Shown here piece by piece: positions 54,299-64,000 of a stretch of DNA of 64,000 bases; position 1 is the stretch's first letter, and each line of letters starts with the position of its first letter. The notes below the pieces were generated by a model. The model did not search any database and was not told where the DNA came from. It saw only the letters and a program-made list of their open reading frames with translations. The translations under genes were made by a program, and so were the position numbers. The stretch comes from Asterella californica (lineage: Eukaryota > Streptophyta > Marchantiopsida > Marchantiales > Aytoniaceae): the NCBI GenBank assembly GCA_036924285.1, contig JAYKYS010000004.1, positions 32,520,001-32,584,000 on the forward strand, written 5' to 3'.

Positions 54299-54952
54299 TG
54301 TCGTGTTGTGGATTGGCTAGGGTGTGAAACCACCACATATCCTTCGTACGTGTTTGGTGTTGAGGAGCCATTGGGACCTTATCGTGTCAAAAGATAAGGC
54401 TCCACGTGGACGATCCGTGTACTCTTCGCTGAGTGGAGATAAGAGTAGTACTCTTGTCGTCACATGTGAGATTGATGTATAAGAAGAGAGGTGCGCTGAG
54501 CTTGAGATATAGAGTGTAGAGTATCCAAGTCTAGTGGGGTGTGATCAGTATCATCGGATGAAGTAAGCGGCAGTGCGAGTGGTAGGCATGAACGGAGAAC
54601 CCTTTCGTGCTCCTGATCTTCCACTTGCGCATCCGTTCGTCATTAAGATCCATTGTCTGCCGCGAGATCACTTTCGAGTATTTATGGTAGCTCATTGGGG
54701 AGAGTCGTTTATGGCTGCGGTGATGGCAGGAACAGGTTGCCCGTGCTTGTTACCCCGGTCCTGTTCCTAGTCGAGTAGGAGAGAGATCTGCCGAGAGGAC
54801 GTGAGGATATCGTAGCGAGAAAGGTTCAAAGTGTACTTGGAGATCAGAGAGAGGTTTGGGTGGTCACTGGTTCTGAGTCACGGAGTGCGACACGTACTCT
54901 CTACAGCTAGATACCCGGTGTATTCCCAGATAAGAAAGCACGTCACACGACA
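54299..54952 (+). repeat. 3' LTR of E2
   Basis: 654 bp, preceded by the polypurine tract AGAGGGGGTGGA and followed by CCGT. Confidence 0.93.
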
Positions 54953-54956
54953 CCGT

Positions 54957-57051
54957 CCTCTAGATTCGCTCATCTCCTGGTATGTTTGGCCTCTTTCCTT
55001 CCTTTCGGTACGTTATTCTCACCCTTCGTCCTATCGAAGTGCACTTTAGTCTTTTCCTTCCTTGTTCTCATTCGCCATGGGTTACGGTTTGCTCATTGCT
55101 GTAACTTGGCTGCCCCCGCCAGTTCCTCTGTATCGCCGCGAGAGTTTTCATGGCGTTCTTCCAGGCTTCTTTGTTTCTTTGACTCCTCTCCTCTCTTAGC
55201 CCGGCCCATAAGGATTTAGCAACTTCTGCCAGTATTCTGGCGGCGGGGCGATCCGTTCGGAGGTCTCTAAACATTCTGTCTGTCCTCTCCGTCCAGGCCA
55301 CCCTAGTATGTTCGACCAATAGGTATAGAAGCACAGGGTTACATTCTCTCAAGCTTAGAGCCCTATCCACCGTCGTAAGCAAATCACTTCCTACGACGTA
55401 GCCCAGTTCGCATCTCGGATCTTGGAGGCCGAATCTTTCCCATCTAGTCTTTACCACCGGGTAATCCCAAAAGGTGTGCTCGATAGTTTCTTCTCCCGTA
55501 CATCCTCTCGCACATCTCTCGTCCCCAATTCTCATTAGAAGAGCCCTCCGATTAGTAAAGAAACCTCTGTTTAACAGCCTCCAGATCCATAGGTTTACTC
55601 TCAACGTGCCACCGGCCTGCCATAACTTCTTCCATCGGAACCCCCACTCTCCTGACGCAAGGTTGGTGCTCCACCTCTCGTTCAGCCTGTCGGTTTTCGG
55701 GGTGGTAGACGGAAGAAGACCCTTCCACGTTCGGAGATCCATCGACCACCCCTTCCTTTCATATACACCTTCCCTCCAGCTCCAGCTTCCACTGTCCTGC
55801 AACCCTCCTGCGATGACTTGCATGTCCCCAGCCCATCTCGTGAGCTTGCCCAGCCCATCCCTGTGAGTCGGTTCCTGATCATGATGGTTCCTGATCATGA
55901 TGGTTCTTGTTTAGTGAGGCCCCCCCTATCGAGTCTTGGAGGTCTTTGAGTTTTAGAGCATTCAGAGAGTAGAGCCTGCTTCGTTTCAGACTTCTCGCTG
56001 CTTCCCTTCTTTCATTTTCGCTTAGCTGTCCTCCTTTCGCCCAAATCTCCACCGTGATAGTCGAGGAAAGGCTGCCCGGTAGCTGAGCCTTCTCTCCGTC
56101 AAAGGTAAGCCTCTCAGCAACCACTTTCCAGCATTTGATCATACTGTCAAGAGTCGGTAGGTTGCGGTGCGAAGACGTGGTACCATCAGCAGGCATTTCT
56201 CCGAGGTCCACTCGATCATCTCCTTGTTGAATTTCCCTTTCCTTACGTTCTCCCGGATTCCTCACCTAGCGATATTCGTCCAGTCTTGTCTGCCTCCGTT
56301 GAGAATTTTTGCTAGGTACTTCAGTTTTAAGGCTTGGGAGACCTCCCGAAAAGAGAGAAACCCCAATCCGCCCTCCCCCTTGGACTTAGTGATGGTTTCC
56401 CAGGCCACCATCGGCGTTCGAGCTCTGCCTTCGGGGCCCCTTCCCCACAAGAAGGTGCGGCATACCTCCTCCATCTTTTTGAAACCAGCCGGGGCGCAGT
56501 CTATGCTCGTTAATTGGTAAGCAAGTATCGCCTGGAGGACGTGGGTTAGCAGAACCACTCGGCCCGGTCAGAAAAGTAATCTGTTGGACCAATGTTGTAG
56601 CCTCTTTTGTAGTCCTCCCACTATCGCTTCCACTACCCGATTCTCTGTTAGATTCTTACCTATCCAGGTTCCAGATATTTAATCATCTGGTCCGGTCTCG
56701 CTATCTGGCAGCCCGAGGCTTACAACCACCCTGGGACTGGCTTCATCTCCATCAGTATTACCATTGTTTTCTCCAAGTTTAAGGAAGCGCCGGAGATCTC
56801 TTCGTAGCAGTGGATGACTTCTTGAGTAGTCTTGAAGCAGCTTTCCGAGCCTTCGATGATGAGCCCCGTGTCGTCCGCGAACAGCTGGTAAAGTAGAGGT
56901 GTGCCCTCACCCGTCCACAGTCTTTCGATCCTCCTCCCTCGCTCTTTTCAGCATGTTCATCAGTGGTTTAGCAATAGCGAACAGGAACGGAGCCACCGGG
57001 CATCCTTGCCTAACTCCCCTTCCTAAAGCTATCCCCTCCGGAAACCCCCGT
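54957..57051 (-). pseudogene. LINE ORF2, middle and C-terminal part
   Basis: Minus strand. From 57051: ...EGIALGRGVRQGCPVAPFLF... (RT motif RQGCP), after a frame change LLYQLFADDTGLIIEGSESC with the catalytic FADD (about 56885-56870), then 56558-56262 (...VCRTFLWGRGP...GGLGFLSFREV), 56265-55879, and 55898-55068 with the zinc-binding-RVT region LRVNLWIWRLLNRGFFTNRR...CARGCTGEETIEHTFWDY. This is the layout of plant L1-type LINEs. LINE proteins nick the target and reverse-transcribe in place. Frame breaks occur near 56900, 56650 and 55880. The stretch 54957-55067 is the beginning of the 3' UTR. Confidence 0.8.
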
Positions 57052-58354
57052 TGTCGTGATGTGAATCATTTCACATAGTAAATGATTCACTTCTCTGTCA
57101 AGCGTTAGTCTCTTTGAGTGAAGTTAAGACCTCAGAGAAGTCCATTTTTGGAAGATGTTATATATTTTGAGTCTTAGTAGGTTGATTACCATGTTGATAG
57201 GGTTTAAGCTCATGGGTTGTATTTGAGTGTCGCCCATGCACGCTTTCTAGCTGATTTAAGTTAATTTTCGGGGCTGCGTGTCATTTTAGGTAGTTTAAGT
57301 TTTACGCTTGCACTCTAGGGGGCTTGACGTGGTTGCCTATGAGTGTAGATAAGTTACCAGGTAGTTTAAGGCACAAAATGACAACCAAATAGAGCTATGA
57401 ACTCCCATTGGTCCATTTTTGTCTTTTGTAAAACTCTAAGTTTAGAAACAGAGCTCTAGAGTGGATTTCGAGCAATTGGTAAGGGTACTGCGAAATCTGA
57501 GAGCACAAGGAGATAGAGCTCGTCGAGCCAAGCACTGTCAGTGAAATTCTTGATCGATTTGGATCAATAAACAAGGAGTTATGCCCAATTGAAGTTCGGA
57601 TTGTGCCAAAACTGTATCACTTTTGTTGATTTTGGGGTTTTGAGTGTCAATTGCAGCAGAATTTAGAAAATCGCTTCAAAACTTTGTGGTTGCGTTCACT
57701 GTCAGCCGAGCTACGACTGTAAAAAAAGTTTCAAGTGATTTGAGTTACTGAGTAATTCAGGGCGACCGCTGAAGTAGAGGGGGTCCAAAAAGCAACTTCT
57801 GAGAGCGAGATCTAGAGTTCTGTGTGGAATCAGGAGGCCCAACTTCACAGGAGTGTTCAGCAAGCTGTGTACTGCAAATCCTGTAAGAAACTTCGAATTT
57901 GATCGAGCCAATTTCCTGTTATAGGTCGAAATAGCTATCTGGGTACTAGAAATTGCCGTAATTTCTCTATTCAGAAAGTTTCTACCCATATCTTGGTGTT
58001 CTGAACTGATATCAAGCTGAAACTTGATATGTGTATCCAGTAGGACCTCATTTACATGTAGGAGGAGTTCTGAAGCCTAAACCATCTTATGTTTCCGATT
58101 CTTGACTGTTAAAGTTCACTGACGAACCTTATTACTGTGAGTCTGATCCGATTTTCACTTCTTGAACATACTGGAGGATCCATTCGACCTGTGTGAAGGT
58201 TTATAGTGCCCCTTATGACCTGAAGCCTACCTCTGGATAGTAAACAATCAGAACTTGAAGCCCATCACTTTCTCAAGTAGTCTTCCCACAACCTTCACGA
58301 TCATATCACAGCCAGAAGGTTCCGCCCTTCCCGAGGAAAACTCTCAACTCTACA
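57052..58354 (+). mobile_element. Solo LTR of the E1 family inside the LINE
   Basis: 1303 bp, TGTCGTGATG...CTCTACA, flanked by CCGT at 57048-57051 and 58355-58358. It is homologous to the E1 LTR along its length, but clearly more diverged than the E1 LTRs are from each other. Removing it and one CCGT restores a continuous LINE reading frame, which confirms the borders. Confidence 0.93.
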
Positions 58355-58740
58355 CCGTTCACGTGCGACTTCGACTGCCCCTCCTCAGACAGTCCTTTCA
58401 ACAGTCCCACGAAATGCGTGTCGAAATTCATGTATGCCATTGTCTCCCACAGGTATTCTTGAGACACTCGGTCATAAGCTTTGTTAAAATCAATCTTCAG
58501 GATCAGCGATGGCCAGCCTTTCGATTCTGTCAATTCTTGTTCCAACCGGAAGCTTAGTATGTTGTCATATATATCTCTCCCTTGAATGAATCCGGTCTGC
58601 TGCTCATCCACCACGTTCCTTATCACAGTTTTGAGCCTCTCCGCCAAGATCTTGCTCAGGATTTTGTAGGTCGCCGTGAGCAGCGAGATCAGCCTCCAGT
58701 TCCCCAGGTCCCTCTTTTCCCCTCCTTTAAACCATAAGTC
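58355..58740 (-). pseudogene. LINE ORF2, N-terminal RT part, 5'-truncated
   Basis: Minus strand. It begins at about 58740 in WFKGGEKRDLGNWRLISLLT, then KILAERLKTVI...DEQQTGFIQGRDIYDN...LKIDFNKAYDRVSQEYLW, the early RT motifs of a LINE. The endonuclease domain is absent. The 5' truncation is typical of target-primed reverse transcription. It continues after the solo LTR at 57051. Confidence 0.85.
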
Positions 58741-60144
58741 CCGCTATAAAAGGGGGTGCCGACGTGGCATTCGCTCCTCATTGTCCTTGTAACGAACATG
58801 GGAGTGCAGCCGGAGCAAGTCATTCCCGGCCAGGTGCCTCAAATGCTCTAGGGTTTCTGCGAGTGCACTTCGTCTGCTTTCCTGTCGCGTTCCGCTGCAC
58901 ACTCATTGCACTCTGTGATTTTGGTCTCTTGGTGGACCTCTGCGGATTTCAGTTTTTGGTGGGCCTGGCTTCTGGCGTGGATTCTTTGGTGGACCACGTT
59001 GTGTAAACTAACTGTGTGAAATGCAGCGGCTAGTCTGGAGGTGCGAGTTGTGACAATTTCTGACATCTCGTTGCTTTTGACGAACTGTTCTTGTCGTGGA
59101 TTCGTCGTCGCTTGTGGACAGTGAGTGGTGGCTCCGTCCGGGCTAGCCCGTGCTTGTTTCAATCTGACCTGTGACTTTGTGAGTGGGCAGTGGTTGCTTC
59201 ATCCCGGCTATCCGCGTCTCGTATCAATCTGCACAAGAATTTTTCGTGAGTGGTGAGTGGTGGCTTCCTCCCGGCTATCCCGGTCTCGTTTGAATCTTCC
59301 TTGCAACTTCGTGAGTGGGCAGTGGTTGCTTCATCCCGGCTACCCCGGTCTCGTTTCAATCTGGCTTGTAACTTCGTCGTCGTCAGTGCGTGATGACTTT
59401 GAGGATAGCCCGTGTTAGTTTCAATCTGACGATTGGCGGTGCTTGTGGATAGTGATTGGTGGCGAAGTTGTTAGTAGCCGATCGTGATACTCTGGCTTGG
59501 GACCTCGCTTGTGGACAGTGATTGGTGGGATATTGTGGGTAACAGGCGTTTGAAGCTTGCTTGGGGCCTCGCTCCCGTGTGTGGGCTAGACCGTGTTCGT
59601 GCCATACTCCTTCACAGTTCGCTTTCGAGTTATTCTGTGTACTTTGGTTCAGGCTGAGGTGCTACTTTCGGATCTTTTGACAGCGTTATCAGTTTCCGGT
59701 TGCAGCTTGTATTGCATTGGCTCGTTCGCACTTTCTTCTTCTCGTTTCAGGTTACGATCTGTACTACATTGACTCGTTCGCACGGTCTTTTTGTAGAGCT
59801 CTAACAGAAAGGAGACGCGGCTTGGTTACACGACCTCTCTGAAGCTCCGCACTTTGTTTGCTTATCATTTCCAGTAGCGGCCTGTACTGCATTGGCTCGT
59901 GAGCATATTCGTTTTGTTATCGCTCTTGGTTATTGTTACTGGTTCTTTGTCTTTATTCATCATGTCTGCAAAAACTGTATCTGTTCTGTAAACCCTCCGC
60001 GGTCCTATCGATCAACTACCCCCTCGATCTCTCAACCTCCACGATCGTCATCCACGAATCTGCAACATGTCGGACCTGTCTCTCACTCAGGGGTCACCTC
60101 TGATGGCTTTGATGGAAGCACACCATGAACTTGAAGAGAAAATG
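58741..60144 (+). other. TATA-box leader region with tandem repeats and a short ORF start
   Basis: CTATAAAAGG at 58743-58752 is a strong TATA box on the plus strand, with candidate start sites near 58775-58780. From about 59100 to 59430 there are four degenerate copies of a roughly 65-95-base unit (GTGAGTGGGCAGTGGTTGCT, CCCGGCTA(C/T)CCCGGTCTCGT). A short frame starts at ATG 60067 (MSDLSLTQGSPLMALMEAHH) and is cut by the E3 LTR near 60145. It may be the 5' end of a retroelement (promoter, leader, start of gag) or of a host gene. I do not recognise it. Confidence 0.4.
59100..59430. repeat. Degenerate tandem repeats in the leader
   Basis: GTGAGTGGGCAGTGGTTGCT occurs at about 59178 and 59311, with a variant at 59246. 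Each is followed by a CCCGGCTA(C/T)C(C/G)(C/G)GTCTCGT and TTTCAATCT-like segment. Two more diverged copies flank these. Confidence 0.6.
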
Positions 60145-60898
60145 CTGAGTTCACTTATTCATACACCCACAAACTTATCAACTATAAATCTCTTTAAACA
60201 CATCAACTAAAATCCTCCATTCTAACGACGTCTCTCAAGTTCTCACATGCTAAAGATATCTCACACTCTCTATATTACTCAAGTTGTCATTACGAAAATG
60301 TGAAAACAAGGATGAGGAGCTCTTCTCTACTCCTCTATTTATACATTCTAGGTTTTTACTTTGGTACCCTTCGATAACTCAGTCGTAACTACTTTTACCG
60401 GGTTTTACTAAGATATTACTTAAGGTAAAAGCATTAATCACATGGGCTTCTTACCTTTTCACATGGGCTTATTCCTTCAAAATCAACAACTTCTAGAGGA
60501 TTCTGGAATATTCTCAAGGAATCTCGAATTTCCACCCCCCCTCTACACTAGGACCCACTAAAAAGGAAACATGTGGAATCTCTTCTTGTTTTTAATGCCC
60601 ACAAAGTCCACAACTTTAATCCAACCACTAATATCAAGTCAAAAAGGAGATAAGGGATACTTTCCACCTCCTTCCTACCTTTTAGACAAGAGGACAAGAT
60701 AGTAGTGCTCACTCTTTAGCAAATATCTGAATTCTGCCAAAAGTACAGCTAAGTTTAACCATAACTAACTTTTAGCTAGTCATGACTAACTTGATATCCT
60801 TAAAGTACTTTGGCAGCAAATAAACATTCTCAACACTTAGTTATAGCTAAACACCTTACTAATAGACAAACTTCCTTTGTGTAACATAGGTCGTTACA
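60145..60898 (-). mobile_element. 3' LTR of gypsy element E3
   Basis: On the minus strand it starts TGTAACGACCTATG at 60898, immediately after a polypurine tract (CCGGGGGTAAAA). The end is placed at 60145 (minus ...AGTGAACTCA) because a coding-like frame on the plus strand runs up to there; 60126 (...AAGTTCA) is an alternative. The other LTR lies outside the window, so it cannot be checked here. AT-rich, no ORF. Confidence 0.6.
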
Positions 60899-60911
60899 TT
60901 TTACCCCCGGA

Positions 60912-63900
60912 CTAAATTTTCGCTCCGTCCTCGGAGTGAAGAGAGAACTTTCGTCGATGAAACAGCTTCAACTTGTCATGGTTGATCCGATCGAATCTCC
61001 TTCCTCCCAACTCCTGAAGGTCATATGTGAAGTTGCTCCACACCTTATCTACAACAAAAGGACCAAAATATCTCGGAAGAAACTTCTTCCTAGCCCTCTT
61101 GAATCTGATAGCATCATACAACATAACCCAATCTCTGACTTGAAAAGGTTTTACCTCCCTCTTGCCAAACGTTTGTCGTAACTCTTCTTTTGATACACCT
61201 GAGCTCGTTCCATCCGGATCTCTTCCAACTCCATGAGTTGCTCCCTTCTTGACTTGACCACATCTTCTCCCCTCGACCTCTTCAACTTTCGTTGAATGGT
61301 TTGGAAAGTATCCAATTTGAATTGGATCGGCAACTTGGACTCCACTCCATAAATCAGTCGAAATGGAGAGTACCCAGTAGAAGTCTTTGTTGTCGTTCGG
61401 TACTCCCATAAGATGGCATGTAGCCTCTTATCCCAAGTATGTTTCGCAGTCTCAACACCAGCATCTTTGGCGAGCATCATACAAAGTGTAAGATTGGTCT
61501 TCTCCGCAAGACCATTGGCATTTGGTTTGTATGAGGTCGTTACTCGTGCCTTGATAGAAAAGTGTTGTAGCATAGCAGTAGTCATGCTCCCTACAAACTC
61601 TCCTCCTCTATCCGAGACCAACTCTAACGGACATCCAAATCTTGTGATGATCCTCTCCCATAAGAATCTACCGACTTCTGTTTCATTAGTCTCTCTCAAA
61701 GGTCTAGCCTCTACCCACTTGGTACAATAGTCAGTGGCGACTACAATGTATCTATTGCCTCGAGGTGTCTTATTAAGAGGACCTACAAAGTCAATACCCC
61801 ACTTCTCAAATGGTCCTAATATTGGAATTGATCTTAACGGAGGTGTTCTAGTAGACTTCAGAGCAAATGCTTGACATACGTCGCAAGTTTTGCAATAGTC
61901 TAAACACTCCTTGAAAATCCCTCTCCAGTGATAACCCACATCCAAAATCTTGAAAGCTGTTATCTTACCAGCAAAGTGACCTCCGCAAACAGTGCCATCG
62001 TGAAACTCGTGCATCAGCTTGAACGCCTCCTTCTGACCAACTGCTCTCCTTAGTAAGCCATCTGCTCCTTGATGAAATAGAATTCCCTCCACCATGGTGT
62101 AAGGTTTGCATCTCTTGATCAACGCGTTATGTTCTCGGGTATGCATACCTTCTGGAGAGCCATCTGCAAGGAAACTCCAGATTTTCTTGTACTCGTTCGG
62201 TATCTCCTCAATGCTTGTGATGGTCATCAGATGCTCGTCTGGAAATGAATCATCAAACTGTTCTTCTCCCTCATCATCATAAGCCCTTGACAAAAGATCA
62301 ACATTCGCATGCTTTTTCCCTGGTCTATCTTCGATCACGTAGTCGTATTCTGTTAGAAGGATCTTCCAACGAGCAATACGACCTTCGGCATTAGGCTTAT
62401 TAAAGATATACTTTAAAGCCTTGTGATCTGTGACTATGGAAAATTTTCCTCCTAGCAAGTAGTGTCGAAATTTCTTCAATTCGAAGATCACTGCTAATCC
62501 TTCTCGTTCAGTCACGGAGTAATTCTTCTCCGCTGGCACCATCTGCCTACTAGCATAAGCTATAGGATGATCATGCCCATCTCCATCTAACTGACTTAAT
62601 GTACACCCGATAGCTACATTGGAGGCATCCGTATATAGAATAAATGCTTTACTCCACTCAGGTTTAGCAAGTATAGGAGCTGTCACCAATGCCTTCTTCA
62701 GCTCCTCAAATGCTTCTTTTGCCTTCTGATCATGCACTATCAAGTCAAACTCAACTCCCTTCTTCATGTACATAGTCAAAGCTATTGATTTGTTTGAGAA
62801 GGAAAAGACAAACCTACGATAATATCCAACCATGCCAAGAAACTGTCTCAACTTTGTCAAGTTGATCGGAAATGGAAGATCCACAATCTTCTTTACCTTC
62901 TCAGGATCTACCGCAATCCCATTCTTGGAAATGATGTGCCCTAACAGAAGACCTTCTTCGCAGCCAAATATGCACTTCTCTGGATTTAGAGAAGCGTTGG
63001 CTTGCTCCAACCGCTGCAAAACTTTGATCACATGATCAAAGTGATCCTCTTTTCGTCTGTACATGCAAAAATCGTCAATAAAATCACGGACAAACTTTCC
63101 TATGAATGGTTCAAACACTTTGTTCATGAACCTCTGAAACGTAGCCGGAGCATTACATAGTCTGAATGGCATCATCCGAAATGCAAATGTTGCCTAAGGA
63201 GTAGTGAAAGTAGTCAACTGTTGGTACTCCTGTGCTATCTTGATCTGGTTATACCCACTATAACCATCACCAAAGCTGTACCACTCATGACCAGCAACTT
63301 CCTCCAAAATCTCATCTATAAATGGTAGAGGATAATAATCCTTCTTGGTAATTGCATTCAACTTCTTATAGTCTATGCACACTCGCAGCTTACCATTCTT
63401 CTTCTTGACAATCACAATGGGTGAAACCCATTCTGAGTTCTCCACCTCATAGATGAAACTCGCCTCCTTCAACTCCTCCTTTACCATCATTGCTGTTGTA
63501 GGATTGACCCTTCTCTGCTTCTGTCGAACTGGTCTTGTGTTTTCTTCCAATTCGATTCGATGAGTCTCGAGAGTCACCTCCTTCAAATCCTTGTAGCTGA
63601 AAGCAAACACATGGATATATTTTCGAAATATATCTAGGAATCTACTTTTCTCCTCTTGAGTGACATTGATACCAAACTTTAGGGTAGAGAGTCTTCTCAC
63701 AATCTCTACCTCACTCAACTCTTCTTTGTCAGGATCTTTTTCCACTGCTGGTCGAGGCAACAAGTCAATAGCACTAAGCTGATGTAATGATTCATCTCGA
63801 TCAAATCCTTCGTCCTCAGAGGAGGATTCTTGATCGTAAGAATCTCCGGTATCTATTTCCGAGACACTCTGATCATCCTCCGTATCAGATTCCCAGTAGT

Positions 63901-64000
63901 CACTAGTGGGTCTATCAGAGTCAGAAGTCACAACTCCAACACCCGAGAGAGGAACTATCACTCTATGATCTCTAGGCCCAATCCGTAAGTATCCCTTGTG
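60912..64000 (-). pseudogene. E3 Pol: RT, RNase H, integrase (runs off right edge)
   Basis: Minus strand. It enters from 64000 with an acidic linker (...ESDTEDDQSVSEIDTGDSYD...), then RT (...RPVRQKQRRVNPTTAMMVKE..., SPIVIVKKKNGKLRVCIDYK, then MPFRLCNAPATFQR, FIDDFCMY box), RNase H (LYTDASNVAIGCTLSQ, TEREGLAV, VTDHKAL), integrase (HDGTVCGGHFAG...CKTCDVCQ, WGIDFVGPL, VSDRGGEF, NGLAEKT) and a C-terminal KPFQVRDWVMLYD...INHDKLKLF. Defects: TAG near 63194 where Trp is usual (TTP-stop-ATFAF) and a frame change near 61155 in a G-rich run. It is a Ty3/gypsy element of a different lineage from E1/E2/W, with a conventional RT. Confidence 0.88.

Larger units (their letters stand above)
47642..54952 (+). 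mobile_element. Gypsy element E2, nearly intact
   Basis: LTRs of 654 bp (47642-48295 and 54299-54952), TGTCGTG...CACGACA, with CCGT at 47638-47641 and 54953-54956. By eye the LTRs differ at only two sites. The order is PBS, gag, protease, RT, RNase H, integrase, polypurine tract (GAGGGGGTGGA to 54298). The defects I see are a 28-nt insertion in gag and one TGA in the integrase. It is inserted in the 3' part of a LINE. It is the youngest element in the window judged by LTR similarity. Confidence 0.93.

Noticed and set aside
47916..54770. 65-codon frame MRVVGMNGEPFRAPDLPLAH present twice
   Set aside because: Located within both E2 LTRs. Possibly a short leader frame, but nothing supports a protein.
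57048..58358. Deletion or rearrangement of the LINE
   Set aside because: The LINE frame is continuous once the solo LTR and one CCGT copy are set aside, so it is a clean insertion.
1..64000. tRNA, rRNA or bacterial operon features
   Set aside because: I looked for tRNA T-arm and rRNA signatures and found none; the group II intron piece is the only structured RNA I recognised.

Overview
The window looks like repeat-dense nuclear DNA of a streptophyte (green plant lineage), probably not a seed plant; I cannot name the species. The reasons are a two-exon gene for a chloroplast J-domain protein of the DJC/J20 type, a SWIM-domain plant pseudogene with GT-AG introns, a fragment resembling a mitochondrial group II intron, and several Ty3/gypsy families of a kind not dominant in seed plants. 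I saw no bacterial operon structure, rRNA, tRNA or CRISPR.

Layout. 1-2628: a gypsy element on the minus strand (family W) that runs off the left edge (gag, primer site, 2.0-kb LTR). 2629-11422 and about 15548-24745: two oppositely oriented copies of a repeat encoding a coiled-coil protein (family Y). The left copy is interrupted by 3881-10162 (gag, protease and a Z-type LTR region). The right copy is interrupted by a solo W LTR (18614-23423), itself interrupted by a 2.8-kb Z LTR (19349-22164) that carries a spliced gene. Between the Y copies lie an old LTR fragment, an AT-rich 133-bp tandem array and a perfect 25-bp palindrome. 25124-31595: a young gypsy element (E1) that has lost RT and RNase H. 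31650-32940: a decayed SWIM-domain gene. About 33870-34540: organelle-like group II intron DNA. 37124-37913: the J20-like gene, the only clear host gene. 39017-39393: a MULE-like miniature element. 39403-43599: AT-rich DNA with nothing coding that I recognise. 43600-46844: a decayed element encoding a Rep-like HUH endonuclease, bounded by inverted repeats. 46968-58740: a 5'-truncated LINE on the minus strand, interrupted by a nearly intact gypsy element (E2, 47642-54952) and by a solo E1-type LTR (57052-58354). 58741-60144: a TATA-box leader with tandem repeats. 60145-64000: a third gypsy element (E3) on the minus strand, running off the right edge.

How the parts relate. Most of the window is a record of nested transposition. 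W, E1, E2 and the solo LTRs share LTR ends TGTCG...CGACA (or a one-base variant), a histidine-containing DHG protease where visible, and 4-bp target duplications that are all of the form (A/C)CG(C/T). W and E2 also share an identical 18-nt primer-binding site. The least ordinary items are the HUH endonuclease element, the spliced gene inside the Z LTR with an in-frame UAG kept in two diverged copies, and the CG-centred target sites.
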